Origin: Siphonodentalium dalli
Taxonomy: Eukaryota > Mollusca > Scaphopoda > Gadilida > Siphonodentaliidae
Direction: 5' to 3'
DNA: 64,000 nucleotides
NCBI GenBank assembly: GCA_032622095.1
Contig: CP136067.1
Coordinates: 95,846,707-95,910,706 of the forward strand
The notes under the pieces were generated by a model. That model saw nothing but the letters and a program-made list of their open reading frames with translations, was not told the origin of the DNA and made no database searches. Every line of letters begins with the position of its first letter. The first letter of the stretch is position 1. Shown here piece after piece: positions 23,501 to 38,500 of the stretch. A program made the translations under genes and the position numbers.

Positions 23501-26500
23501 ATACATTTGTATCCAGTTGCTGAAGTTTCTGACAGAAAACTAGTTTTATATCTGACAATATACCCAGAATATGCACCGTGCCATCATGTTGACATCACAT
23601 TTTCACCTGGCCATGCGACTCTCAGAACAGAACAGATTTATTCCTGAGATTGGGATTCATCTGCATCCACAAATACATGTAGACATGTATTTTAATAGAA
23701 GTAAACTGTCTTTTGAAAATTCCATCTAAAATTATTGCTGCGTAATGTAAACATACCATAGTATATAGTATATAATTAATGATATAGATGTGTTTTACAT
23801 GTCAACTACAAGAATAAAAAATTTTTTTTTTAAATAAAATTTAATTTTGGAAAACAAATCCAGGTCGGCCCAATTTCGGGAAACCGGAAACACAGAGGTT
23901 TTTTTCTTTGGCCGTATGATTATATTATAATTGTGGCCTGGAAGAGATAGATCATCCTTAACCTGAAGCTTCATGAAATTTTGTGAAAAGCATTAAAGAC
24001 CCTGTGTCAATGCATTCTCTGATATATGCAAGTCTCCCATAGAGATCCTCGCATTTTTAAGAATAAATTGGCCTAAAATATTTACCTTGACCTTGTAAAC
24101 CAGTGCATTCTCTTATACGAGGTTTCCTATGGCCTATGGGAGACTCGCATATATAAGAGAATGCACTGGCACAGGATCTTTAATGCTGCACCAGCACAGC
24201 TCCCATCATCAAAGGGTTAACTTTTATTTACAGCTATTACACTTTTTTGCCATGTGTAATATTATTAGTACACTGTTTGAATGTATAAAATAAGGACTTT
24301 CCTTGTATTGATCAATATACAGATGATAAAAAATTAAAAATTATAAAAAAACTCCCGGCCCCAATTCCCCCCCCCCCCCCCCAAAAAAACATGTGATGAT
24401 AATATAGGTATTTATTTTTGTTGGTGTTAGTATGTTGTGATGTGACTTCTGACATTTTGTTACTGTTGTTTGGTAGCTTCAGCGTTTAATCAACACCCGA
24501 CCTTACTATTCTCGTGGGGCTGATTCGTACGGGAGACTCGCATATATAAGAGAATACACTGGCACAGGGTCATTAATGCTTCACCAGCACAGCTCCCGTC
24601 ATGAAAGGGTTAACGAAATATATAATAAGAATTTACTCACACTTGAACACCTCTTGCGATAATCAGGCCAAAGGTGGCCATTATGAGTTTGTTGTACCAC
24701 AACGCGTTCATTTCTGGTATAAAGGCAACCAGGAAAAAGGCAAAAAATGGATAGGCCATCATGACACGCTTCCGCAACACCTACAAAACAAGAAATAAAG
24801 CAAAAAATGGATAGGCCATCATGACACGCTTCCGCAACACCTACAAAACAAGAAATAAAGCAAAAAATGGATAGGCCATCATGACACGCTTCCGCAACAC
24901 CTACAAAACAAGACGAGTGACCGATCAGCCGTTTTTTAACCCATCTCTTGGCGATAGTTAATTTCTATGAACGGAATCATAATCTAGAGCTTTGATGTCG
25001 AATTATAGAGTATACTGTTATGTACTAAAATAGTATAGACAAATGTACATCATAACACAAATTATTCTAATTTATGGGTCAAAAGAGAAGGGTTAGGCCA
25101 AACAAAAAAAGTGTTTTGATTCTCAGGCAATTTTTTTGGAGAATCGATGAGGGAGCGAGGGTTTTATTTTTATTTTTTATTTTTGTTATGGGGATAATGC
25201 CCATAGTTATCATGGTTATTATACCTTCCCATGTTAAGAAAATGTAAGGAGAACATTGTTTTGATATAAACTAATGTATTCCACTATAAAGAATGACCAA
25301 TTATCACATTGTACATCAAATCTGAAATAAAGAATGACATAAATATATGACATTGTACTATCCGTACATCATATAGGGATTTACCAGAATTATATATATA
25401 TATATACAATGTATATTTCAATTTACTGTTGTTGATATATTTGATATATGTATGTACCTTTTATAGTATATATCTATTTATATCTATCTATATACTTTAA
25501 TATTTATCCATCTATACTATAGTAACTATACATGCTAGCCATAAAAACTTCAAATACTATTATATTAAACCAGCATACACATCGCCAATACGCACCATAT
25601 TTCCTTCCGGTTTGCGTTCCCGAAATTGGAAATCTCATAATTGTTTACTGCACGAAAAGTGGGTTATCTACCTTTTCGTATTGATAAAATGCCAAAATAT
25701 TTGAACACATTTGACTTAATAAACTTGGGGTTTGGGCAGCTTGTGGTGACAATATACCTGGTAGTTATCGTTGCCTAGTGTCTGTTTTTAAATACCAACA
25801 CATACACCATTGTATGTCTATCATATTCGATGTTTGAAATATAACTAATTTCTGTTTTCTAGTTTCCTATTTTCGTGTTATCATTTGATAGCTTCGGTCA
25901 AATTGAAAATCGTAATAAAATGGTGCAACGCGGGCCTTTTTTCCAGACGCGGCTATGCCCGAGAATCAAAAAACTTTTTTTGTTTGGCCTTAATATACTA
26001 GTAACATCTAACCTATAGATCCTGTCACCACTAGCATGGTGTAAGCAGTTCTACTTATATTGTTGCAAATTGCCATGTGAGATATCAAAATGATATATTA
26101 TTTAATAATGGAAAAGGTTAAAAGATATGGAATGGGTAAAAGGGGTTAATATTTTCCAACTTGATCAACAAATCGGTACCAAAACGATAGGGGGTGAGAG
26201 GTGCTTTATCATAAACCTGGAAATGATTGTAAAGATCTGTATTTTGGGAAACTCACATACCAATATTTAGTTCTGATTTAAGCAAACAGAAACTGATAAA
26301 TGATTAACCCTTTGAGTGCCAGGTCCGATTTTTGTATCGACCCATATACCCTGTGCCTATGCATTCTCTTATATATGCGAGTCGACCATAGGTCGCCTCG
26401 CATATATAAGAGAATGCATTGGAGAATGCATTGGCCTAACCCCAAAAAAATTTTTTTTAAAAATTTCATATTTTTTTTTTTAGGGCACTCTACAGACCAT

Positions 26501-29500
26501 AAATTAGGGCCGATGAGATCGGCCCCTGGCACTAAAAGGGTTAAGGAGTGTACAGGATTTCAGCAAACAGTGTGAGGGATTTAATAAACAGATACTGAAA
26601 AACGATTAAGTAGTGTAAGGGATTTATTGAGATTTGGTCATTTTATGAGAGGCAATTGCCAAAAAAGTTTGACAAAATGTCATTTTCTTCGGCCATATTT
26701 TAACAAGAGCATCGCTAGGGCAGGGCAAAATACGCTTGTGGTAATTTCAACAAAGGGCCATAACTTTGGTGAAAATTGGCGGGCGGAACCCAAATTCGAA
26801 CTAGGCCTGTATTTTGGGCTAGTAAACTCACATACCAAATTTCATTTCATTCAGTTCAGACAGTAATGTTATCATCCGGAAATGAAAATTGAGTGCAAAT
26901 TCTAACAAAAAGGGCAGTAACTCTGGTGAAAATTGGGGGCTGGGACACGAATTTGACCTTTGACTGTACTTTTGCTAGTAAACCCACAGACCAAATCTCA
27001 TTCCATTCAGTTCAGACTTACTAAAGTTATCATCCAGAAAGGAAAAAAACGAATGGATGGATGGTACGAAAGACGGACGGACAGATCAATAACATAATAC
27101 AAACGGGAGTATAATAAATTTGGCCACTGGCTAATTTGGCCACCGACAGCATGATTGCGACATACCTTATCTGGTTTGCCAATGCATCTGCTAAAGAGAT
27201 TTCCCGGGTTCGTCGTCTGTTCGTTCTGAATGGCCATCAACTTTCTTGTGACTCCCTCTTGTTTCGAGTCCATCGCCACATCCACAGCTGACTGACCCTG
27301 TTGATACATGAGAATTTAGTACAGTATGCCCTAAATAATCGACTCTTACCCACAGCAGAATTATGGGTAATTTTTCAGGATTTAGTCAGAAATATGCCTT
27401 GTTGCCATTCATCGGAAAGCTGTGAGAGCTTTCCGATGAATGGTAACAAGCGGACTAGCATCACCAAATTCACGATGAATGGCACAGTGGGCTAGCATCA
27501 CCAAATTCACCCTCTGGGATGTCATTCTGCTTTGGCCTCATCTTCTGGGAAGCACCTATAGTCTCAAATTAACATTGTTTTTAGTTACTTTTTCCCTTCT
27601 GGCAAGTTTCTATATCCCCTAATTTGCAGTAGTTAAATGCATAATCAAGGTGATTAATGCGTGAACATCACCCTCTTCATTTGGGGAACATCAATCTGAT
27701 CATAGGTCTCCCATAGAAGTTGAGTTCTAAACAGAATGAGGTTCCCAGAGGGTGAATAACGCTAGCACACTACAATAGCATCACTAGATTCACTGCAAAT
27801 GACAGACACACTATTTGCAGGCATGTCAGAATTAGCCTTTGACTGCAAATACAGTAATCTAAGTAAGTAATCGACTCCTTAACCACAGCAGAATTATGGG
27901 TAACTTTTCAGGATTTAGTCGGAAATATGGCTTGTTGCCATTCATCGGAAAGCTCTCAGTTTCGTGTGTTGTACAGCGGTACCGGTACCGGTTTCGGTAC
28001 TGAAAGACTCAATTGATGAGTCGATGATACATGCGTATAATCTGCGTGACTTGAATTAAGGTGACTGTAAAACATACTGTGATCGAATGGGCGTGGATGA
28101 CACAGTCGCCATAAATGTAATTGATTTTTTATCCAAATGTCATTCCTATGTATGAATATGATATGTTGTGAAGATTCAAGATGGTTGGCTGGTTGGTAAA
28201 CTTTTCTGCTTTGGTATATTTACAAAACGGTTGAAAAAGCTTCCTCATTGATCGAATATAATTAATGATGAACAGTTTATATTCATGAACACAGGTTCGC
28301 TGACTATTAAAATTGTGACTGTTGAATCTGATTTAAATAAATAAAATACAATGAATGTAATGCTGAAGCTGTCTGTATTGACCAATCATTTAATTTATTT
28401 CAACATAAAAGAAAAAACAAACAAACAAAACAATCATTCCAATCGAGCCTCGATGACAACAGCATGTTCATGTCAGTTGCGGATTGATCGTTTGGTGTCT
28501 TTGAAGTATAGAAATATCCATGGTATATCCCCATCAACATTGATTCAGCTGCAGATACTGCACATGACGTCAGTCGGGGCCCTGTGCATCGTAACTCAGT
28601 CTAGTCAGTCAGCGATTGGTCATTTGTATTGTCTGTTATGTTTAGGTCACACGAATTGGTCACTTTGTGTTGAGGCTACCATGGTACCTGATGATATATG
28701 CAGTCAATATGTGTAATTTAAACTTCGCAAAAAATATGTACTCTTTGCGACTACCAATAGATCGTACTGCATTCCGTTTTGGTCGGGGCGAATTTCAAAT
28801 CGGGTTTGCTGCTATTCGAATATTGTCACAATATGTATACAAACACCATTTATTTAGCAATAACAAACTGTGGTTCAAATTTGGTTTTGTTAACGCTGCG
28901 ATTAAAATATAAATCAAATTATTCATCATGTCAACATATATGGACTAATAATTCGAGTACCGCCTAGCAGGCTTGTCAAAGTACCGCCGGTACCAAGGTA
29001 GTCGGTACCGGTACCGGTTCTGCGTTGGAACCGCGGTACCGGTACTGGTGTTGTATTGTTTATTCCACTACGTATCACACATTTAAAAGACTATATTTGT
29101 GCCAGTTTTTGGTGATTGTTGTGGATGACAAATACAACCATGTCAGACTATCCTAATGCACGTATGCCACAGCAGCCACACATAAATGTGTGACGCACAT
29201 GCAATAGTATAGTCTGAAATAGTTGGATTTATCACCCACAACATTCACCTAAACTGTGCCATAATTTAGGCAGCCTGATAGGTGTTAGAACTTTTATGTT
29301 TAGGGCTTCAGTCGCTCAAATACATACATCGGAAAGATGGGTATATATGTGGTGAATGACAATTTAAACTGAAATAAATTTTATGTACCTGCAAGGCTGC
29401 AATCCTCATATGTAAGATATAATGTAACACACATTGAGTCAATGACACATGTATACAATGTTGAATAAAATGATAACAGCTTCAAGACTCGACATTCGCC

Positions 29501-32500
29501 GCCGCGTGTTTGATCCGTGGACACATAGTAGCATACCATAATGCAAGCGGCAGTTGCGCACACTTAAAAGAGCAAAGTTCCTTCAATTTTAATCGATCTA
29601 TAATGATATATTTACTGTTTTGGCGAGTACCGAGAACCGTCGGTACTGAGTATCAGAACCGGTACCGTTGAAACGGCCAAGTACCGCCGGTACTGGTACT
29701 GGTACCGGTTGACAAGCCTGCCACCTAGTAATGTGTACCGCAGTACTCAATACTCAGTACCGGTACTGTGCAAATTGTTCAAGTACCGATGGTTTCGGTA
29801 CCCGTACTGGTACCGTTGAGAAGCCTAGTATATATACATGTGCAGTGTAAAAATTCTCACTTGGAAATTTATCATTTATTTTGATTTTAGGTGCATGTTT
29901 TATTTTCATGGTTTGCTTTTTATTATATTTATATATATATTTTTTATAGTTTCAGTTTTGTGAACGATCCGAAGAATAGCCATAACAGTTCAGAAACAAC
30001 CAAAAAATTGACAAAAAGAATTGTGGATCCTGTAATACATACCTTGGAGTTGACTGGATCTAAGGTTGCACCGTCGTCCAGCAGCATTCTGATAACACAG
30101 GTGTTTCCAGTTAAACATGCCCAGTGAAGGGGTGTGTTTCCATGGAAACTGTCTGCCCTTTTATGACTGGCACCAAACGTCAATAGCAACCTTGAAGGAT
30201 CATATCTGTGAAAAATAAATGAGAACCAGCTAAAGGCGGAAAGGAGTGTCCAAATGAACAAGTAGCATCTGTTGAGTCAATCCCTACCAGAGCGCACAAG
30301 TCATACTTCCTTTCTGACTGTGTCACTGGCTGGGTACAAGTCTGCTGTGGGTTTTCTATATTTAGTGGGTTTTTCCAGCAAAAATGGCAATCCCCCAATC
30401 CAAATGTCACATGCGCTTTGAGAACAATTCCCTTAAAGTTATGTGAAACACTCCGATAGGGTGATCAAATAGAAATGGAGAATAATCTTGCTCAAAGTAG
30501 TTATTTTTACAAATATTATTCCAAATTTACAAAACAAACCGTCATTCTTATATATTAAATAAATGCCATGACTTTTGAATTCGAAATTATTTGCGTTGGT
30601 TTATCGCTGATAGTTGCATCCTGAATTGCGTTGTAAATATTTAAAATTGCGCATAGTTCAGACGATGTTTTCTATGGAGTGGTATGGTCGATTTCTTTGA
30701 GATTTTCGACGATGTCAGTAGAATGCTGCATTCCTCCAGTTGGCATAGCGCCTGAATACTAACTTATCAGTTTCACACACCCGAATAGGTAACTAATATG
30801 TCTTTAATAAAAACTTATTTTTGACAGATGGAGATTTAGTGCACTTGTTGATGATGTTTAGATACCACTCAGCAAAATGACAGCCAATTAGAGCTTTTGC
30901 GTTTCATTTGACTGATATTTGTCATGTGTGTTGTGGTTGATGTGCAGGGTTCGCGCTGCCACTTGCCAATGGCAAAAATAATTCACATATGGCAAAAAAT
31001 ATTTTCATTTGCCAAACGTTTTGGCAAGTCACTTTTTTATTCCTCAGTCAAGTTAAAAAATATCGGTCAACCAGACAATACCATTCATTTTAGGAAACTA
31101 TTGCAATAGAATTATATCAGTGGTGTTTTATATGGTATCGGAAAAGTTAACACCTCCATTAAGATGCAGTTAATCTGGTAACATTATTATCGATGGGTGG
31201 ATAGATAACCAGTATTTAGTGTGGTGGTGTTTACATAGCTAATCCTCTTTTGATTTTATTGTTCAGTGATTGATTTATTTTTGTATGATTTAGATGCGAG
31301 TATACTTTTTAACTAACTGCTTTCCTATCGATAAACGTCGTTCAAACTTTGAGGGTCGAAATAAAACTGAATCAAGGTTGAAGAGAATGATACTATCAGG
31401 GATAAAATTTGGCAAATTCCAATAGAATTTGGCAAAAAATATTTTATTTGGCAAATTATTTGGCAAAAGTAAATTTCGGTCCAGCACGGACCCTGTTGAT
31501 GTGCATTTAGACATTTGTGTTCGTAAAATAACTCGAGAACCAAAGCACTACATCAAGGGCGAACAAGCCTTGAAATAGTGTGTCTGTCATTTGCAGAATG
31601 AGGTTCCCAGAGGGTGAATTTAGTGATGCTACCCCGCAATGACAGACACACAATTTCAAGGCTTGTACGCGAAATAGTTCTTTGGTTCTATCAGGTTCTA
31701 TTGGGACTTTCCAAATTTAATGAACAAGATTCGAAGTGGTCACTGCCATGAACATTTTTTAAGTGGCAGAAACATTTTTGTTGCTGCCACGCAAAATCGT
31801 ATCCCGGCTTGAACCCAGGAATTGGGAAATGATGATAAAGTTTAAGCTCCAAGGTTGAAAAACTGTGCGGAATTCAAATGAAATTCAATATTTATGACAA
31901 TGATTACACTCAAGCAAGAGTGGCACTAACCACTGCCAATAAAATTACACAACCGTTGTTAAGTATATCGTGTGCTGGATCATGGCAACATGTGGCTCTG
32001 TTCGAATATTCATGATTCAGGCAAGGGGTTGGGGGAATGGTACCCCTGTAGCTACTGGGGTAAATTTCAGTCCATCAACAAACTGTGAATATCTATCAGT
32101 ATTTAGTAAATCAGTCGATAATTTAAGCCAAGTTGTGGATGTCTATGGAAATATAAATAGAAAAGTCAAGTAATCGTAATTGTGTTTTATTTTTGAAGGG
32201 TTAAGTAATGTAAGAGTGTTGCATATAAACATTGTTATTAATTAGCTATGGGTTATCGGCCGCAATAAGTAGAATGCTGCCCGCGTCATAAATAACAAAA
32301 AGTCGGCCAATAACTCAAGGTAACGTAAATGACGTCATACGTAATTAGCTCGATCGGCAAAGAATATTGAGTCGAAGGAACATAGATTGCAGTTGATTTT
32401 GGATGAATTACGAACAGTCACTGTTTTGGGAGTAAATATACATGTATGTGGATGAACTACATGTATCCGTATCAATATCATTCCCAGTGGAAACTGACAG

Positions 32501-35500
32501 TACTGTGAAATCGCTGCAATTTCTTCACAAAGTTAACAAGAATAAAAATTGCTGGAATAATTGTTAATTGAATAAAACACACAATGGTATATCTATTTTA
32601 AAATATTCATCCTGTGAAACAATTATTTGCCATTGTTGCTAATTAATAAACTACTTATTAATTGGTTGTTTCCACATTGACCGAGTTATGAGGCCTCGGT
32701 CTGTCGTATTAGCCTTCGGCCTGCGGCCTCAGGCCAATACGACATACCTCGGCCTCATAACTCAGCCAATATGGAAACAACCAATTAATAACATATAATA
32801 TTGTATAGACCTGGACCTCGCCTACATAATCATTGAACAGAACCAGTCGGAACATAATCGCGACGTAACCAGGCAGAATCAACCACATGGCGCTAAGCTT
32901 TTAGTGATGTCTGCATCGATATCTTTCCGAATAAGGCAATAAATGTCAATCTGTGTAGCCCTAAAAAAAAGCATTATTTTCATGCAAAATGGTTCACTAG
33001 TGATCAGCGTTAGCGGGCAAATAAAATTATCTTCATTTATCACTCCCTGCTGATTTTATTTAGTGACAGGTGTTGTTACTGCACTCATGACCTCTATGAC
33101 ATAGACAGTCAAAGAGAATTAACTGCAAAACAATGTGATCGTTTTGCCGTTTCGTTGCATAATCTTTCTTAAGAAATGGCCAAGCCTGAGTTGAGTGCAG
33201 AATGAGGTCCCCAGAGGGTGAAATTAGTGACGCTATCCCGCATAGCGATCTAGAATCACCAAATTTACACTCTGGGGTCCTCATTCTGCATAACCTCATC
33301 TGCTATGGGAGACATAGACTCTGATTCCGAAATGGTGAATATTGTTATGTACACCCATTGGGAAACTCGATAATGCAATGTGTCGTCTGCCAATTTGGGG
33401 ATATAGAGACACTAACCTAAAAAAGAAAAAGAATCTATGTGAAGAAGTTTCTATAGAAATTTGATAGTAAAGAAACTTTCCAGAGAACATGAGGCCAAAG
33501 CAGAATGAGGTCCCCGGAGGGTGAGTTTAGTGATGTTAGCCTTCTATGTGGGATAGCGTCACTAAACTCACCCTCTGGGGACCTCATTCTGCAAATGACA
33601 GGCACACTAAACTCAGGCTTGACCACATGAGACCCTGTAACTTATAATACGACTGACCCAAAAGCCCTATACGAAGACCACATGAGAGCCGTCATCCCAT
33701 TCCGATCGACTGTATCGACGTCCATTCCTTTAGCCACAAGGTAGCCTACGATAGCTGTGTGGGAAAACTGTGCAGCCAAATGAATGCATCCACATCCTGG
33801 AAAAATGACAGAGAGACAATACGATGAAAATGATATGACGAGATAGACAAAATAGTCAATTTTGTAGAAATCGGAATTAACGCTCACAAATTACTATTTC
33901 CTTGGCTTGGGGGGGTAAAAAATATTTGATTCGAGTCAAGGAACCCACCCATCAAAGCTAAAAGTGATCAGATATCGGTGTTTGAAATCTATTATTGTTC
34001 ACCACCGATAATTTTAAGTGGCCCAGTAAACAGTCGACGAGAAGACTGTCTCTACCTAATTGCAGATGAAGATGAATAACTCTAAAATCAAGTGGCTTTT
34101 TTGTGTCAGTCTGTCAGATATTTGACAAACAGGCAAAATTTTGTTCCACAAAATGTTGATAAATAACAGATTTTTGGCAATTTTATACTATAGTTGACTG
34201 TTAGCATTATTATTTCATTATTTTTGGGCAATTACTCGTTCTGATAACTGAAGCGCCATTTCAAAAAATGTTGTTGTTGGAATCTGATGATATGGGGACC
34301 ATCGAATCGGATTGAGAACCTTTAAAGTCAAATTATTCTGCTTAGTGACTAACCTTTTCTATTCTAAATACTCATTGGCGGGTAGTTCCCTCAGGAGATG
34401 TTCAGATAATATGTTCAACATGTGAATGTACCCACCCTTTATTGTTTAGTAGCATATGTGAATGTACCGTACCCACCCTTTATTGTTTATTAGTGTTCCC
34501 ATCCAAAATTAGATGTAAAGGTTATTCAGGCAGCTGGATTCCATTTTTTACTGTTTTGATTCATAAAAAAGCCTATTTTACCCCAAAATTAAGCACTAGA
34601 TGAAAAGGCAAAGTTCTGTTATCCGCTGTATCAATAGTTCAATACGGACATTTTGAAATAAAATTTAGCTGAGCCACTAACTAATTCTGGTGCCAGCTGA
34701 TCCACCAATTAATTCCAGTGCCAGCTGATCCACTAATTAATTCTGGTACCAGCTGATCCACTAATTAATTCTGGTACCAGCTGATCCACTAATTAATTCT
34801 GGTACCAGCTGATCCACTAATTAATTATGGTGCCAGCTGATCCACTAATTAATTCTGGTACCAGCTGATCCATTAATTAATTCCAGTGCCAGCTGATCCA
34901 CTAATTAATTCTGGTGCCAGCTGATCCACTAATTAATTCCAGTGCCAGCTGATCCACTAATTCCAGTGCCAGCTGATCCACCAATTAATTCCAGTGCCAG
35001 CTGATCCAATAATTAATTCGGGTGCCAGCTGATCCACCAATTAATTCCAGTGCCAGCTGATCCACCAATTAATTCCAGTGCCAGCTGATCCACTAATTAA
35101 TTCCAGTACCAGCTGATCCACTAATTAATTCCAGTGCCAGCTGATCCACTAATTCCAGTGCCAGCTGATCCACCAATTAATTCCAGTGCCAGCTGATCCA
35201 CTAATTCCAGTGCCAGCTGATCCACCAATTAATTCCAGTGCCAGCTGATCCAATAATTAATTCTGGTGCCAGCTGATCCACCAATTAATTCCGGTGCCAG
35301 CTGATCCACCAATTAATTCCAGTGTCAGCTGATCCACTAATTAATTCCAGTACCAGCTGATCCACTAATTAATTCCAGTACCAGCTGATCCACTAATTAA
35401 TTCCAGTGCCAGCTGATCCAGGCCTCAGCTCACAAGGCGACTCGGGCGAGATTGTCGCCTTACTGTCGCTGACTTCGCCATATCGTCGCTCTAAGGCGAA

Positions 35501-38500
35501 ATCGAAGTCGCCTTCAATTTTAGGGGGATTTTTTTTTTTCTTAATTTTTTTTCTAGTTTTTTTCCCCAGACATGTCCGTATATAGATGAATTATGGCGGC
35601 CATCCCAAAAAGAAACAGACGATTCAGAGACAAAGACCCAAGTGTTTAAAATAAAAAATAAAATATGACCTATTGTTTTGTGATATTTTGTGTTGTTATT
35701 CAGTCGCCTTTGTTCGCTTTGAGGTATAATGAATGTTAATCACGAATGTTTTGACACGCTGAAAACACGATATGTTCGCATCTGTGTTGTTACTGACCAT
35801 CATGAGTGTCACAAATAAATGTTTTAATTAACTTAAAAGACCGCCGTCCGGCTTTTCAGATATAAAAACAATTACGCGAGTATGTTCGCAAGTTCGTTTC
35901 GGTAACGCGTCGTACTTTTTGAAGAGACCGCGTCCCTGTTTTTGAAGAGACCGCTTCCGTAGCCGTAAATAAATGTCAAGTTTATTGCTTTAATCGGATT
36001 ATACCAGTGATGTTGACATTAATTAAGGGAGGCCATTAATTAATAATAGCTTTAGCAACTCCTTTGTTAGTTAATCCTTATTGTTTATTTTAGCGGACAC
36101 CCACATTACAGCCGTGACCACATTAAATTTAAAAGTTACATGCATCATCTGATCTAGTCCACAAATCTGACGTTAATTATCAGAGCACGGCTGAATATTT
36201 GATTAGTTGGGTCCACCAACTACATATGATCATGATTCAGACTGTTAAATGTATAATAACAATTAATTACGCTAATTTCAGATAAAGTCCAATTTTTTTT
36301 GTTTTATTTCTTATTTTAACTTTTTAAATTTTTTATTGATGTTATAAAATAAAGCGATATCTGAAAATTGTCAATTTTTGGTAGTCTCCCCACTTCTCCC
36401 TGAAGTCTCCCTAAATTTCCTGAGGTCTCCCTAAATTTCCTGGAGGGAGACTTCAAGTCTCCCTGTTCTGAACCCCTAGGCTGAGGCCTGAGCTGATCCA
36501 CTAATTAATTCCAGTGCCAGCTGATCCACTAACTAATTCCGGTGCCAGCTGATCCACTAACTAATTCCGGTGCCAGCTGATCCACCAATTAATTCCGGTG
36601 CCAGTGGATCCACTAACTAATTCCGGTGCCAGTTGATCCACTAACTAATTCCAGTACCATTTTCTTTTCTGTATAATATACTATCGCTAATTTCAAGAAA
36701 TGGATTATGAGCCACATGACCTAACACCTTGTGATGTTGCTGGCGTAATGAAATACAAGACGACCTTCATGAACTGTTACAGTTACATCCATCTACACCT
36801 TTGTTTATTAACTGGAATACTTCATTTAAATCTCGAATCGCCAGTTCCGTCTCTGTGGGATCTGGCTCATACGAAGACATTTGGAACTTCATAAGTTTAC
36901 ATCGCATTACCAATTTCACCCTCTGGGGACCTCATTCTGCTTAGGCCCCAGCTGCTATGAGAGACCTAGTATAGGATCAGATTGAAGTTCCCCAGTTGAA
37001 GTTGGTGATGTTCATCCATTAGTCACCTCGATTATGCATTTTATCTCCTGCAAATTAGGGGATATAGAAACTGAACAGAAGGGAAAAAGTAACTAAAAAC
37101 AATGTTAACTTGAGACTATAGATACTTCACAGAAGGTGAGGCCCAAACAGAATGAGGTCCCCAGAGGATGTGTGTGGTGATGCTAGCCCACTATGCAGGA
37201 TATTATCACTAAATTCACCCTCCGGGGACCTCATTCTGCAAATGACAGACACACTCTTTGTAGGCTTGAGTGTGTCCACCAAAAGATTCTCAGATTCACC
37301 CACATAAACTTCCCCCTTTATATACTAGTACATAAAATATAACGAGAGGCCGATCACGATCGGCAGATGTTTAACCCATACCTTGGCGATAGAGATAGTG
37401 ATCAGCTATTTTCAGTCTGGAAGCGAAAATCCATAAGCCATAACTCCATTTATAAAAAATGGATCAAACCCAAATTCGAATTATATCTGTATTTTGGGCT
37501 GAGAAACTCACATACCAAATTTACATACATCTCAATACAATGAGATATATCAGATGAAAGGTATTTCTGTTAAAGTATCAGGAATGTTGAGAAGGGTTCA
37601 TTTTTAACTACAAAAATCCATACACGTGAAGGAGGAGAAACCTGGAGATATAATATGAGAATGATTACATGAAAAATATACAAAAGCATAAAAATGATGA
37701 CCAGGGTTAACAATTTTAACTCTATAAAATAAGGGGACTGTACCAGGTATGTCACTTGAATGTTGCATTGATAGGCAAAACTAGAGAGCTATGTGGGAGT
37801 TGATAAACCCTGGGCCAACACTGTCCACACACTATGGAAATGCAATAAACAACCGATGGCTATTAAAGTCATTTGATATGTGCAGTACAGTGAGCATCAG
37901 ATATCATATTATAGGACTGTGTAACTTTATAAAAATAGTGCTACTAAAATAAATGGGGTTCTCTCTGTCTGCTCAAATTCTGAAAACATCCCTACAACAG
38001 GGCTGGCGATCTAGAAAATCCAGGAGGGCTATTAATTAAAGTTTAAAATGATTTATTTTATCTGAGTTACTACTGCCGTTAGTTTGTCTATTTTTGATGT
38101 TGTATAACTCCATCTAAATTAATTTTTGTTCATGTGGAAACAAAGTGTCCACAGAGTTGTGAATGTCAAAATCCCCCACAGTAATTATGGTATGGTGAAT
38201 ATTTAACTATGTTTTATATGTTATGAATATGATAATTTATATGAACCAGAAACAAAATGTAAGAGTGTTTGTACTCAACAATTTGCCAGTCGGTGTCCAA
38301 CCCATGCAACGGAATTGGGTGAGTTTGTCCAGGTTAAAAGCATTCTCCATGAAAGTGTAATTTTACATAAAATACACAATCAAGAACAATATTAACACCA
38401 GTATATTTGCACTTGAATATTGACTGCTGTTTCTCTCAAAGTAATCCATATTTCATTGCCGATCGCAGACTGCTGCTTGCAGCGGTCAAGTCGCTATCTA

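Noticed and set aside
34670-35410. CRISPR-like regular array
   Set aside because: Units are contiguous 28-bp repeats without unique spacers in an animal intron; ordinary satellite.
36700-36894. 64-codon plus-strand frame between the satellite and a MITE
   Set aside because: No recognised motif, no splice-compatible neighbours; the length is unremarkable by chance.
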